From: Bilabrum cf. latius
Lineage: Eukaryota > Bigyra: Bicosoecida > Bigyra > Bicosoecida
Length of the DNA stretch: 64,000 bases
Direction of reading: 5' to 3'
Assembly: GCA_965178125.1 (NCBI GenBank)
Contig: CBCXTV010000001.1
Location: 248,001 to 312,000 of the forward strand
Under the pieces are notes generated by a model. It ran no database searches. It was not told where the DNA came from and saw nothing but the letters and a program-made list of their open reading frames with translations. The position numbers were made by a program, and so were the translations under genes. This document shows positions 27,196 to 39,043 of this stretch, piece after piece. Within the stretch, counting starts at the first letter, position 1. The number at the start of each line of letters is the position of its first letter.

Positions 27196-27295
27196 GGAGG
27201 TCACCACATGAGCATGTCGGCCGGCAGCTCGCAAACCCCACCTGCGTCTATAACTGCGAACGCCTCCTTGACCTGCGGACCTACCCAGCGCACTG
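27196..27295 (+). repeat. Left terminal inverted repeat, unit B
   Basis: Identical to positions 1-100. Together with 27099-27195 it forms a ~197-bp palindrome with only GGA between the arms. Confidence 0.85.
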
Positions 27296-27380
27296 AGCAG
27301 ACAACGCATTTGTGGTCCCCCTCCACGTCGGCATGGGCTTGAAGTGGTACCTCAGGAGGATTTCACTTGCGCCGGCCCCC

Positions 27381-28304
27381 AGGATTTCGCCAAAAATGGC
27401 CGATCCGCACAAGGAATTTAAGTTGCGGCGACACAGCTCGGACCCTGGCTTTTTTTTGGCTGTTTCGGGGCCCCAAGAGGGCTCCCGGCCCCAAAAAGGG
27501 CAAAACGCGAGGTTGTGGTGGAAAAAATGGGCCCCAAGGAGTCTCCAAACGACGCAAAACGCCACGTTGTGGTGGATTTTAGAGCCCCTAAATCGCCCAA
27601 AAAAGACGCAAAACGCCACGTGGTGGTGGATTTTAGAGCCCCTAAATCGCCAAAAAAGACGCAAAACGCCACGTTGTAGTGGATTTTAGAGCCCCTAAAT
27701 CGCCCAAAAAAGACGCAAAACGCCACGTTGTGGTGTTTTTTTTGAGCGTTTTCGGGGGGCTCGGAAGGGGACCCCCCCAGGATTTGGCCAAAAATGGCCG
27801 ATCCACACAAGGACTTTAAGTTGCGGCGACACAGTTCGGGCCCCGGTTTGTTTTTGCGGTTTGGGGGCCCCGAGAGGGCTCCCGGCCCCAAAAAGGGCAA
27901 AACGCGAGGTTGTGGTGGAAAAATGGGCCCCAGGCAGCCCCAAACGACGCAAAACGCCACGTTGTGGTGGATTTTAGAGCCCTAAATCGCCCAAAAAAGA
28001 CGCAAAACGCCACGTTGTCGTGGATTTTAGAGCCCTAAATCGCCCCAAAGAGACGCAAAACGCCACGTTGTAGTGGATTTTAGAGCCCCTAAACCGCCCT
28101 AAAAAGACGCCAAACGCCACGTTGTGGTGTTTTTTTTGAGCGTTTTGGGGGGGCCCGGAAGGGGACCCCCCCAGGATTTGGCCCAAAATGGCCGATCCAC
28201 ACAAGGAATTTAAGTTGCGGCGACACAGTTCGGGCCCCGGGGTTTGTTTTGCTGTTTGGGGGCCCCAAGAGGGCTCCCGGGAGGCCCTAGAGTGGCCCTT
28301 CTCC
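27381..28304. repeat. Subterminal repeat block, unit B
   Basis: Same three super-repeats and eight 54-bp monomers as unit A 186-1108, shifted by 27,195-27,196 bp. The only visible length difference is one extra G in a homopolymer near 28151. Confidence 0.85.
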
Positions 28305-31270
28305 GCTTCAATTCCTGTCCCAAATCCGATTCCCATTTCGAGACCGAAAAAGGTGACCCGGAAAACGACGGTACTCTCCGTCACTCCATCTGGCGGCGAA
28401 AATTGCCTCAGTTTCCGGTCCCCGATTCCGGGCCCAGGGACCCCCGAAATTCCCGATTCCGCGCAGTGCCGAAAGCTCGACATAAACCACAAACACGACA
28501 CACAACACAACACGATAGCGCCTCCCCACGCGCGGGATTGGGTCCTTCCGCTCGCTGCATGTGAGCTGCAGTGTGTTCTTGCCGGGAATGTCACTGGAAG
28601 TCGCGCTGCAGTCTGCTCAGGGCGCCTTATGACCATGAAGGCGTCTCAGCACCCGCGACGGCAAGAGGGGGCACGCACGACGTTGCGAAGCACCCGCCCT
28701 GGGTGAAGAAACTGCGTATCCACAGGAGTCACGTTCAGGTGCGCGAGAATTGGAAAGGCGGGGTAACTGGTGCAGAGGAGCTTGTTCGCAGCGCGGCTTC
28801 CACCAGCGCCGCTGACGGTAAGATGCATCGGTCTCGGTACATGAGTCGGCACGGTGTTGCGTGATTGACTTCACGATGCGGGAGTGTGCAGCCTTCCGCA
28901 GCGGGAGAATTGTATCTCCCCACGACCGCCGAAAAAAAAAAGAAGGCTATGCTGGACTCGTTCCAGGGAAGGCTATGCGATGAGTATCTCTAGGCGCTTT
29001 CCGGAAGACCCACCCACTACACGCTGGTCAGCCCTCCCAAGCGGGAGTGAACCGCGGATCCGCGGGCCCGTGAGCGCTGCTGCTACGATCATTTCTGCCC
29101 GTTTGACTCTCGCCCACTCTTGCCGTGACCAAAGACGCGCAGATCCTTATGACGCATGACACCTCGTCGAGGTGTCGAGACTGCCTCACATTCCCGTTAC
29201 AAAGACCCACAGCACTGCGACAACGAAATCGGTCACGAAGAGAGCAAGAGGCCGCGCACCTGAGCATCACAAAAACCCCGAGAGACATAAACAACACCGT
29301 CCCGTGAAGTCCCTGCGACGAGGGGATGCTAAGCGGCTCCCACGGCGGCTCCTCTGCGGGAAAAGCTGCCGCAGACCTCGAGATGGGATGCACATGACTG
29401 CGAAGATTGCGGAACTCGTCCGAAGCCGGTCGCACGAGGGTCACAGCGAATGGAGGCATATCTATGAAATAGAGTCTGCGTGCAAAGCAGCATTCCAACG
29501 ATCGTCCGCATTCTTCCGAGCAAATCCTTGGGAGCACACATCCTGCGGACGACATCTCTTTTCTATCCACCCCAGCGTACTCCCCGCACACACTTCTCGC
29601 GAATGATTGAGAATTCTGTGCGGCACATGTAATATCAGGCTACCATGATACGCGGAATGGCGTGCTATTGCTCGCACGTTCGTGCGCCCCCTTCCGAATG
29701 CGCTTACCACATCACTATGTTCGTCGGCAACCGTATACACCGTAGGGGTCTTCCCTCCGACACCAAGCGTACACGACTGGCCGTAATAGCGCAGCGTAGA
29801 TGTTTCGGACGTCGCCCAGGACAAGTGTCGACGCCCGGTTCGTCACGATCACTACGTGTGCACTTCACTCACCGCCCTCCAGCCGCTAGACTTCTTTTGG
29901 AGCGCGACATCCTACGACGCGCTATGACACGTAGCCGTAAACCGCAGACGGCCTCGCGTTCACTGCTTGCAGCGCAAGAGCGTGAACAAGAACCGCCCGC
30001 GTGGCACACCTTCGCAGGCGCGGAAGACAAAAAGTTCCTTCTAAGCTTGTATTCGGGTCCGAAAGCCAAATTCCACTTCGGGGTCGAGAAGGGCGACCCG
30101 GGAAATCACCGTACGCTCTGTGAATCCATTTCCCGGGGAAAGTCCCCGAGTTCCCGCTACCCGGTCCCAGGCCCAGCGACCCAGGAAAGTTCCCGTCCCC
30201 CCGCATGCGGAAACCTCCCACGAAGCACGCCCACCTCACGCTTCACACGCAAAAGTCCAGGAGTCAAATCCATTCCGGACCCAGCAGTTCACCCCCCGTG
30301 ACGATTGGGAAAGGCTCTTGCACACACCTTCTCGTCCGAGCAGTCTATGGAGCACACACCTGTCTTCGTTGCCTTTTCCGGCCAAAAATGCAGGGAGTTC
30401 GAAGGGGAAGTAGCAAGCGCGGAAGACCGCTTTCGAAACGCAGGTGCTCAGGGAAAAACAACCAGAGCGTCCCTGATCCTCGGCAGAGCCGTCCAGGAGG
30501 GACGGGCACGGACGGGCATCGCAGATCTTGCAGCGCCACCATTCGCCGGGATGGGCGACCGGACGAGGGCGACCACAAGTACGTAGCGTGCGACGTCCGT
30601 CAGTCGCCATGTTGCGCTGATTCGCTTTCGCGGCACGACTTCCAGGGCCGGCCTTACTCACTCCTCGGAGTCCGCGTGTGGATTCTCCCCTGCGCATGAT
30701 CTGCCGCTCTAGATGCTACACAAAGATCCCGCTCGGATGACCCCCTCTGTGCATTCTGCAAGATTTTACGCGCCTCCATTCAATGCGCGAAGCATGCACC
30801 GCAGCAGTCTGAGTCCGGTGACCACCTTCAATAGCGTGGGACAAATTCCGTCCGCGATGTGCATTCGGGCATGCTCCCCTTTCCGAGTCTCTGTGACCCG
30901 TAGTGCGTCCGCGGCCAACGACTCAGGACTCCACGATGGTACGCACGAGTTGCATTCCTTGCACGAAGCGTGCGGAGAGAAAGCGATGCTCAGACATCGA
31001 GGCGCTTGGAGGGTCTGCACGCGACATGCTTCGAGAGGCCATGCAAACATGCGAAACCAGAACTGAGGTTCCTCATCGTTCCTGCTGTCGAGCGCTCAAT
31101 TGGGGCATCGGATCAGGACGAAGCTCGCGAAGAGAGGGCGCGGGTGTCCCCATCCAAAAATCCGCCGCCTTCAAGGCTCATGTTCCCGGATCCTGCATTC
31201 GCGAGTTTCGGGAGCAGAAGTGCAAGATCGCCGCTGGACACACAGCGCATGCCATTTCCCGTCTCTGGAG
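28305..31270. other. Long gene-poor stretch, unit B
   Basis: Counterpart of 1109-4074 with a handful of substitutions (for example near 28429 and 30807); no gene supported. Confidence 0.45.
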
Positions 31271-33832
31271 ATGTCGGGCTTCCAGGCGCAATTCGGACAC
31301 CATCGCCAGGACCTCGGGAAGATGACATGTCTGCTGATCTGCAGGGAAGAGTCCCGCTTCGAGGAGTGGCGACAAAAAAAAGGGGCGCGAGAACTCCACG
31401 AGCACATGGGAGCGGTCCTTCGGCTCCCCAATCCAGTGTTTCCGCAGACCGACAGGGACCCAGATGGACGCGACATCGTCAAAGACCAGGCCCTCTTGGA
31501 TATCTTCTCCGGCAAGATAACGGACTGGAGCAAATACAATCCGGCCACTGTTGGGGCGATCCAATCCCATCGAAACGCATGGCTGTGGGCTGAGAACCAC
31601 ACGCCGACGGAATGGCTCATGGTTGTCGAAGATGATATCGAACCTCGCGAAGCATGCGTGGATCGGCTACTCGTAGTTCTTCACGCCATCGCGAAAAACC
31701 CCAAGGTGACGCAGATGGCCATGTTAGCGGGGTCAGAAGCACCGAGAATGGTCACCCTCCAGCGCGAAAACTCCACCTCCATCCACAATTGCGAGCGCCT
31801 CTTGGACGTGCGGACCTATCCGGCGCACTGGGTAGACAACACATTTGTGGTCCCCTACCACGTCGGCATGGGCCTAAAGTGGTATCTCATCAGCCCGGAG
31901 GGGAGGAAGGCGCTCCTGAAGATGCGGATCCCGAACCGAAGCTTCGAACGCTGCGTCTGGCGCCGCCTCTTCGACACGTTCCAAGGGCCGGTATGGAAGT
32001 GGGGAGATTGCCTCCGCATGACATCTGTGCTGGCAGCCAGCCCGGTCCTCGCATCGACTCCCGAGAGCATGGACACGGAGTGGGGGGGCTCGGGACGACG
32101 AAGTGCGGATGCAGGGCACAGTATGAAACCGTACATAATGGTCGACCCGAGTGACGACTGGACTCTTGGCGAGCGATTAAACACATTGTCCGTCGTGATG
32201 TCCGTGTGCGCGGCCCTGAGTTGGGGGGTTGTCCTCGTCTGGGAAAAAACAGAGCGCGTGCCCATCTCCTACGAAGACTTGTGCGGTGTTCACGAGCACG
32301 CCGGCGAAACCAACACGTTCGTCCACCTCCTCCAGGACAAACGCGGCGGGTCGTATTCGTACTTCCTGAGGTACGGAGACATCCGCATCCACGTGGTGCA
32401 GCCGATGATGTGCATCCCCACCCTCGACAGAATGCTCGACATGGTAGCCCTGAAGAGGCCCAAGATGAACACCCTGCCTCCCTTGAAATGGCAGACCGCT
32501 CGATGGATCCAAGTCAAGCAGAAGTGGATCGATAAACTCCACACGGAGATGCCGGGGGCCGAGCTGCCCTCATGGCTGGAGTGGCCACCCTCAACCCACG
32601 CGCTTGTCCTCTGCGACGACAGGGACTTGGCGGCGCACTGCCTCGAGGGGAGATGCCAAAAGGAGCAGCAGGAGTGGATGAACGACGGGAAGGACAACAG
32701 CATCCAGCACTACATCCTTGAGGCAAAGCAAGCGCTGCAGAACGAGTTGGAAGACATCCTAAAGGGGGACAGCAGCTCACGCCTCGTCGTGATCCGCATG
32801 ACAACCAAACTGCTGGGACAGGTCTGGGTGGACATGATGAAGCACCTCACGAAGCAGTTCGGGAAGCGCATCATAACGCCAACGTTCCTCCTCCCGAAAA
32901 TGATCCCCAAAAGGAGGCACGACGAAAAGAACCCGAGTGATGATTGGATTACTTGGGGAGCATCCTTGGCGAAAACCGTGGGCCTCCTCACGCTCATACC
33001 TCCGATGCAAGTGCACTATCCCATCATGAGCTGGACCGTGGCCTGGAACCACTTCATGTTTAAGGGCAGGACTGCCACGGACACCGTGATCCCAGACGTC
33101 ATCCGAACTCTGTACGCTCCGCACAAGAGCAACAGGAAGCAGCTCCTCAAGAACGGCCCGCTGTGCCAGACGAGGCGCGCCGTGCTGGACTCGCCCGCAC
33201 TGCGGGACATTGCGAACAACTACTCAAGGGCCAAGGACAAGACCTATAACCTCTTGAGTTATTCCAAATGGTTTGCCGAAGAAGCCATGTGGCACATGAT
33301 CAAGTACGCGGAAAGCACGCAGTGCATCGTCGACCCGTTCGTGAGCCGCCAGTGCCAAAAGGTCTTCGAGCACATCCCCTCGGACGACATCGGCCATGCG
33401 GACGCCCGGCTCCGGTACAACCTTCAGGATGCCGACGACCGAGGTTACCGCTTCAACGCGGGGCATCTCTACACCGCGGTGCAGGGCATCAAAACGGTGA
33501 ACATCGCATACAACAAGTGGCTCACCGAGCAGGCACAGAGTCATTCCGAATGGAGCTGGGGCAAAACGTTCATCAAGCTTGTGATCAACCAGTGGCGGCA
33601 GCAGCAGGGCAGTGAGCCGTATGACGTGGACGAGGAGGACTACGTGAGCCTTCCGCGGACCTTCCACGGGAATTCGTTGAAGCTCGCGAGGAGCGTAAGC
33701 CTCCAGGACACGAGATCCTGCTCCAGATCGTCCTCATCCTATTCCAGGTCGCCCTCCACCAACAGGACTGAGGCACAGCCTTCGAAGAGAGCGCGCCTGA
33801 CCCCGGCACCCGGCGTAAAGCACGAGCCCTGA
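31271..33832 (+). CDS. Glycosyltransferase-25-like two-domain protein, unit B
   Basis: Full-length copy of the unit A gene at 4075-6636, 853 residues. Protein differences are few and conservative: QRDNSTS becomes QRENSTS, PSEDW becomes PSDDW, and GRSATD becomes GRTATD. The EDD motif and the SH segment are unchanged. Maintenance of an open frame in both full copies is consistent with either function or very recent duplication. The near-identity of the flanking non-coding DNA favours recency. Confidence 0.7.
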   Translation: MSGFQAQFGHHRQDLGKMTCLLICREESRFEEWRQKKGARELHEHMGAVLRLPNPVFPQTDRDPDGRDIVKDQALLDIFSGKITDWSKYNPATVGAIQSHRNAWLWAENHTPTEWLMVVEDDIEPREACVDRLLVVLHAIAKNPKVTQMAMLAGSEAPRMVTLQRENSTSIHNCERLLDVRTYPAHWVDNTFVVPYHVGMGLKWYLISPEGRKALLKMRIPNRSFERCVWRRLFDTFQGPVWKWGDCLRMTSVLAASPVLASTPESMDTEWGGSGRRSADAGHSMKPYIMVDPSDDWTLGERLNTLSVVMSVCAALSWGVVLVWEKTERVPISYEDLCGVHEHAGETNTFVHLLQDKRGGSYSYFLRYGDIRIHVVQPMMCIPTLDRMLDMVALKRPKMNTLPPLKWQTARWIQVKQKWIDKLHTEMPGAELPSWLEWPPSTHALVLCDDRDLAAHCLEGRCQKEQQEWMNDGKDNSIQHYILEAKQALQNELEDILKGDSSSRLVVIRMTTKLLGQVWVDMMKHLTKQFGKRIITPTFLLPKMIPKRRHDEKNPSDDWITWGASLAKTVGLLTLIPPMQVHYPIMSWTVAWNHFMFKGRTATDTVIPDVIRTLYAPHKSNRKQLLKNGPLCQTRRAVLDSPALRDIANNYSRAKDKTYNLLSYSKWFAEEAMWHMIKYAESTQCIVDPFVSRQCQKVFEHIPSDDIGHADARLRYNLQDADDRGYRFNAGHLYTAVQGIKTVNIAYNKWLTEQAQSHSEWSWGKTFIKLVINQWRQQQGSEPYDVDEEDYVSLPRTFHGNSLKLARSVSLQDTRSCSRSSSSYSRSPSTNRTEAQPSKRARLTPAPGVKHEP

Positions 33833-34706
33833 CGACGAAATGCCGCAGAACAGCGCGTTGCGGGGAGACAAAGCTCCGCGGGCAACAGCAGAAGGCCGCC
33901 GAGCGCCGGAGTTGGAGGGTCACATAGTTCCATCGGTCCCATTCTCTCCGGAAGTCGCATAGCACGTAGAGATCCGCATGCTCTCGGTGCATGAACGCTG
34001 GCAGCACGCAGTGCCAAAGTCGCAAAGCGCTTCAGAGTCACAAGTCCAGAAGTTCTTCTGCCAATGTGTGTCCTCTTCCCGCTCATGTGTGCATCCTCGG
34101 AGGAAGTCTGGAGATGACAGGACCCAGCACGCACCACATCAGAAGTCCTTTTTTAAAGCGGCATCGTCAGACAAAAATCTGGAACGCCCTTCCGCAAAAA
34201 AGAGTGCTGCCCACAGAAAAAAGGGAAACACCTGAGGCCCCAGAAGCCAAAGGGAGGACCGCGAAGGACGCAGTTTCGAGGTCACACTTTCCGGGACCAG
34301 TTTTGAGCCCAAAAAGGGGTACACAAGAGGAAAACACGATGCGGGAGGCTTGAAATTGTCACCGAAAACGGGCCCAAAATTGGGACCCCTTTTTCGCAAA
34401 TTTCGCAGCATCCAGACGACCCAGAAAGGCTTTCCCAGGCGCCGCCTCGAAGCTCACCTTCTCGCATGCAACCATGACGCAGCCCCACCTCCTCATGCAG
34501 ACGCGTCTGAGAGACCCCGCAGTGGAACTTCTCCCATTCTGCGCAGGAAGCACTTCAGTCTACAAGGACCCGCGCACTTCTTACCGCACCACCTCCATGT
34601 GAAAGCACTTCTCGCGGAGTTTTTTTCGGGCCCAGGAATACAGCAACTGCCAGAAGCTTCGCACAGAAAAGCAGCCCACTCAGGAAGCAAACTCACTGCA
34701 CACCCC
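33833..34706. other. Intergenic, unit B counterpart of 6637-7510
   Basis: Base-for-base counterpart of the unit A spacer; no gene seen. Confidence 0.4.
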
Positions 34707-35177
34707 ATGGCGAGCGACGCAGAACCGGAGGACGCAATGCGGCTCGACTCCCCTAGAGATGCGGATGCAGCGGCGCCACCCGAAGCGACGGAGGCAGGAT
34801 CACAGAAACCAGATCATGCGCAGCAGTTCTTCGAGGAGCCCTGCCCGAAAGACGGACACATGGAAGCGCTAGAGAAGACCGCCAAGACGGACGAACCTGG
34901 CGACACACCCTTGTTCGTCGACAAGTGGACGGCAGCGATCACACGCCTTACCGAGGAGCGCAAGGCTCTCAAGCTCGAGCAGCGGGCTAAAACGAAGGCC
35001 ATCCGCAAAACCATCCGGCAGAAAAGGCGCACCATGAAGAACGCCAAAAAACTCACAGACGACGAGCTCGCCCAAATCGTGCTAGACAGGAAGATCTTGC
35101 AGTTGGTGCAAAAAGAAGAGATCGCAGCACGCAGCTCCGCCAACTCCTCAACGAGCCAGGCGAAGTCGACCTTGTGA
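34707..35177 (+). CDS. Small acidic-then-basic coiled-coil protein, unit B
   Basis: Copy of the unit A gene at 7511-7981, with two substitutions visible in the protein: HMEAPEK becomes HMEALEK, and DTPMFVD becomes DTPLFVD. The charged helix is unchanged. Confidence 0.6.
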   Translation: MASDAEPEDAMRLDSPRDADAAAPPEATEAGSQKPDHAQQFFEEPCPKDGHMEALEKTAKTDEPGDTPLFVDKWTAAITRLTEERKALKLEQRAKTKAIRKTIRQKRRTMKNAKKLTDDELAQIVLDRKILQLVQKEEIAARSSANSSTSQAKSTL

Positions 35178-36353
35178 GAAGCGCTTCCCGTGTTCAGAGA
35201 ACCGAGGATTACAGATAGACCCCGCGTCACAGAAGCCATCGCAAGAGGGCAGAGCGTCAAGTACAGCGCAGTCTTGACGGACACAGATAGCCCGAGCAGC
35301 ACAAAGCAGCGGATGCGGCTGCCCAGCGGAGTCGCGCACTCGGACAGCATACACGGGACGTGCTGGCAGAAATCACTCAGTCCGCGAGCACCGTCGTCAA
35401 GAGCACGGGAGGGGCAGACTCGACATGCACAACTTTGAAAAACGGGAGGGGCACGAAAGGAAGACAAATTTGGCATTAATCCTTGATTACCCCCGCCCCC
35501 CCGTAGAATCAGAGCGAGGAGATATGCTCGGAAGGTCCGGGGGGCAGTCGCAGAAAAGTGCACGCGAAAATAAGAGGAAAGGAGACCCCCCAAACCCACG
35601 TAGTGCGATCCTGGGTGGTACCCTCTAAGGTACTAAGAATCCTTCCCCCGAAAATCGCACTACATCGGTCCCTGGCGTCGGGGAAAGCGGAAAAAAGGGG
35701 AGCACTACCGTGAAAAAATCCTGCATTTTACAGGAAAATCGGAGCACTACGTGTCAAAAACTGGGGGTTTTTGAGGTTTTTTTTCCAGAAAAACGGCATT
35801 TTTTTATGTAAAAACCGCGCGAAACGAGCACTACCGAGCACTACATCGCCTCCTCCAGTCGTGTTTCGCATTTTTTTCGCTGGCCGAAAATGTCTCCGAA
35901 GGCGCTGCCTCGAGGGGGGGTTCCGATGGCTGATTTTGGGCGTTCTGTTGTCGATTTCGCGTGCATTTCAGGTTGTCGGCGAGGCCTTTTTGGCGTATGT
36001 CGCAGGTTCGGATGCCCTCGAACGTCGTGTCTCATGTGGTATTCGCCGGTTTCTATGTTGGAGAAGGCGGTCGGTCGGTCATCCTCTCTGGCAGGCTCCG
36101 AAGTGCGTTTGTGATCGTGCTAATTGCAACGCCATGCTTTCCTTCGTTGGCTTCGAGAATCCTTCCCTCGGAAGCGGTACTACCTCGCCCAGGGCGGCAC
36201 GAGCTGCAGACTCAGCTGCCTCGGTGCTCATGTGTGTCCCGTGTCAGCAGTTTCGGTGTTACGAACAGCAAGGATTCTGGGCATTGCGTGTCGGAGGCAA
36301 GTGTTCTATCTTGAGGCATTCCGCGATTCGTCGAAGGATTATTTGCGCAAATA
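35178..36353. other. Spacer upstream of Rep, unit B
   Basis: Counterpart of 7982-9155. One-base indels near 35450 and 36005 change all local frames, which supports a non-coding state between the candidate origin and the Rep start. Confidence 0.45.
35537..35847. promoter_or_regulatory. Candidate replication origin, unit B
   Basis: Counterpart of 8340-8650; hairpin at 35600-35663. The outer stem is one pair longer (GTAGTGCGAT/ATCGCACTAC). The inner G-run reads GGGTGG instead of GGGGG, so the outer stem is conserved while the inner stem varies. All five GCACTAC repeats are kept. Confidence 0.5.
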
Positions 36354-38639
36354 ATGTCGGCTCCGTTCAAGGGCGAAACGATGAGTTTGTCTGTTGCCGA
36401 GTCGCTGAAGTCCCGAGTCGCATCCTGCTCCTGGGATCCCGCGTGGGTTTCCGCGAGCTGCGTGCCGTGCGATGGCCTCCCCACAAGCCAGGAGTCAGAA
36501 GCGTCCACGACGGCGACCTCTGCTTTGTTAGGGGTGTCCGAGGCGTCCCCAACGTGCTCGTGTGGCCTCGGTGTCTCCAATTCGGTGGCTGCAGCGCGCG
36601 CGGCCGCTGTCCCGAGTTTTGGCTTTGACGATGCGGAGAACGACTTCGACGCCAGTCTCGACATGATTGAGGCCTCATGCGAGGTCGCATGCGAGGCAGA
36701 ATGCGAGGGCGATCCGGGAGCCTGCTTGTTGTCCCACGGCAAGTCGAGCGGTCAGTGGCAGATCGGCGTAGTGGGTGAACGAGTCCTTTATGAGGGCCTC
36801 AGCGTTGAGGGCGACATTCCTGGCCGCGTTGCTGCCTCCGAAGCGCTCGCCGCGGGTGTCATCAATTTGGAACCCCCGTCAGAGGAAGTACTTTTGCCGG
36901 TGCAGCTTCTGCGGAGTAGTCAAGGTTACCGTGGGGTTCTGCCCATCGAGGATTCTGCGCCCGATGCGAGGGGGCGACCGCAGATGCTCATGCTTCCCGA
37001 TTTCGTGCCCCCCGTGAAGAGGCGGCGTCTTCGGCAGAAGTGCGACCCTGCTGAGGGCGATGCAGCACCGAGTCTTGCGGCTCATCTCGGACCTCCGCCC
37101 GCGGCTCGTGCCGCGGCCGGAGCGTCTGGGCCGCAGCGCTCGACTGGAAGGCCTTCGACTCGTCCTATTGATAGTGTCATCTATCGTCTCCTGCGGGTTT
37201 TCCCTGACGATTTCAAGTTGGCGTTTCCGGCGTCGGTGTCACACCAGCGGAAGCGGTGCCTCATCAGGGAGGCGCTTCGCAATGTACCCGGTGACCGCAT
37301 GTGCATCTTGAAAGACTGGGCTGCGGTGGCGGAGGACACTCCTTGCCAGCTTCGTTTCGAGGAGCTCTTCCCGGAGCTTGCGCGGCAGCGGGACGAAGTT
37401 GTGAGGAATCCGGGATCGCATTCAGTGCCCGTGGGCGAGATTGTGCCTGCGTCCGACAAGAACACGAGGCGGGGAAGGGCCGTGATGCTTACCTTTCACG
37501 GTCGCTGGGGTGTCGAAAAGGAGCCTGTGCGCGACATCATGTCGGCATCCGTGGCAAGGGGCGTCCTGAGGCGATTGGTTCTCGCGTCTCCGTTCTATGT
37601 GGAGCTTTGGGCCACCTTCAAGGCATGGGCGCAGGACATCGCGCGGCGGATGATGTGGCCTCAGCTGTCCATGAAAATGGAGCTCTCCCTGCACCGCAAG
37701 CACGCCGCAAACTTGGTGCACTTCCACGTATGCATGACGGATTCCGAGAAGTCGCATCGTTGTCGCGTGGCGGAGGATTTCATGTGGGCCGGCAGCAGGC
37801 CGAATGTCGTCTACGGCTCCGGGCGGTCAGCGAAGGCGCAGGAACGTGGCGCGTCGGAGTTACACTATTATTGTCAAGCTCCCAAAGTCGGTGCGCTGCT
37901 TTGCGCCACGAACTACCGAGCCGGACGCGATTTCGTCGTCAATGGTAAGTTCGTGCACGCGTTGTTCGCACGCTTCAAAATGGATCCGGACGTCGCGAGA
38001 AGGGAACTCGTGGCGTATCGGTGTCGGGACGCCGAGAACTTAGTGCGCGCCATCGACTTCCACATACAGAATGCCGCGGAGAGGAGAGAGGTGTGCGCGC
38101 AGGCCGCGGTGCACGTAGTGACGAAGCTCCGCCCCTTTAAGGTGGTGCCCGAAGTCGAGAAGTGGCGCGAGAGCTATCGTCAGGAGTGGTTCGCGCACAT
38201 GCGCTTCAAGTTCCTTGTCTTGGTGGGGGACTCCCGGTTCGGGAAGACAGTGTACGCGCGGAATCTCTTCGGGAGCGAAAGGACTCTTGTTGTGAACTGT
38301 CAGGGCAGTGTGGAACCTCCGCTCCGTGGCTTCGATCGAAGTCGGCATGTGGCCATTGTGTTCGACGAGGCAAATGCCCTGTGGGTCGTCAACAACAAAC
38401 AGGTCTTTCAGGCTGGCCTTGACCCCTCCCTGCTCGGCCAGAGCAAGACGAACAGCCTCGCATACTCTGTGTGGCTCCACGGTATCGCCCTGATCATCTG
38501 CACGAATTCGTGGGGCTCTGACGTGACGGAGTCGGTGGACCGCGAGTGGCTTGACAACAACTGTACGAAAGTGGAGGTGAAAGATCGGCTCTACTTCGAC
38601 GAGGACTTGTTGTCTCTCACGGATGTGCAGAAGAGCTGA
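36354..38639 (+). CDS. Rep-like protein (HUH + SF3), unit B
   Basis: Full copy of the unit A gene, 761 residues, every motif intact (HFH, YYCQAPK, GDSRFGKT, IVFDEAN, ICTN). Differences: PRVKRRR becomes PPVKRRR, DWAAGAED becomes DWAAVAED, IQNTAE becomes IQNAAE, and SADRDW becomes SVDREW. There is no copy in the part of unit C inside this window, where the region is deleted. Confidence 0.82.
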   Translation: MSAPFKGETMSLSVAESLKSRVASCSWDPAWVSASCVPCDGLPTSQESEASTTATSALLGVSEASPTCSCGLGVSNSVAAARAAAVPSFGFDDAENDFDASLDMIEASCEVACEAECEGDPGACLLSHGKSSGQWQIGVVGERVLYEGLSVEGDIPGRVAASEALAAGVINLEPPSEEVLLPVQLLRSSQGYRGVLPIEDSAPDARGRPQMLMLPDFVPPVKRRRLRQKCDPAEGDAAPSLAAHLGPPPAARAAAGASGPQRSTGRPSTRPIDSVIYRLLRVFPDDFKLAFPASVSHQRKRCLIREALRNVPGDRMCILKDWAAVAEDTPCQLRFEELFPELARQRDEVVRNPGSHSVPVGEIVPASDKNTRRGRAVMLTFHGRWGVEKEPVRDIMSASVARGVLRRLVLASPFYVELWATFKAWAQDIARRMMWPQLSMKMELSLHRKHAANLVHFHVCMTDSEKSHRCRVAEDFMWAGSRPNVVYGSGRSAKAQERGASELHYYCQAPKVGALLCATNYRAGRDFVVNGKFVHALFARFKMDPDVARRELVAYRCRDAENLVRAIDFHIQNAAERREVCAQAAVHVVTKLRPFKVVPEVEKWRESYRQEWFAHMRFKFLVLVGDSRFGKTVYARNLFGSERTLVVNCQGSVEPPLRGFDRSRHVAIVFDEANALWVVNNKQVFQAGLDPSLLGQSKTNSLAYSVWLHGIALIICTNSWGSDVTESVDREWLDNNCTKVEVKDRLYFDEDLLSLTDVQKS

Positions 38640-39043
38640 CGCCGGCCGCTGAGGTTTTCAGTCCGGTTCACACGAGCGCCGGAGCCGCAGCGGCAGCCGC
38701 TTCGGTGCTCCTGAAGGTCTAATGTCCTCAATGCGTTTCGTGTGCAAAAAGGATGTGGTTTCTACATGGGGGCATTCCGCAAGTTTCATGTGGTCCGTCG
38801 CGTTCGTCCGGGGGAGTGCTTGCCTAGTATTGGGAGCTTGCCTGACACACACACACGTGGCACCCAGCCTGATGGGTTGCAAGTGTGTGTGTGTCTCCGC
38901 AGTGCCGCGGTTGGGACCCGGCGGGTCGTTTGCTTTTACGTCGCCGCGTCGCGCGCCGACGAGACATTTCTTGGTCTCAGAAGCCTCTGCTTCCGGTAGG
39001 CGCGCCGTGTACGCTCGCGGGCCGAAGGTGGGTGCGTTGCTTG
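38640..39043. other. Spacer after Rep, unit B
   Basis: Counterpart of 11442-11845; nothing else seen. Confidence 0.4.
38844..38895. repeat. CA/TG hairpin downstream of Rep, unit B
   Basis: Same structure as 11646-11697 without visible change. Confidence 0.55.

Noticed and set aside
27099-27295. TIR-TIR palindrome as an assembly artefact
   Set aside because: Not fully excluded, but the arms differ at about three positions and units differ in the collage and in C, so a simple collapse or duplication of one copy does not explain the data.
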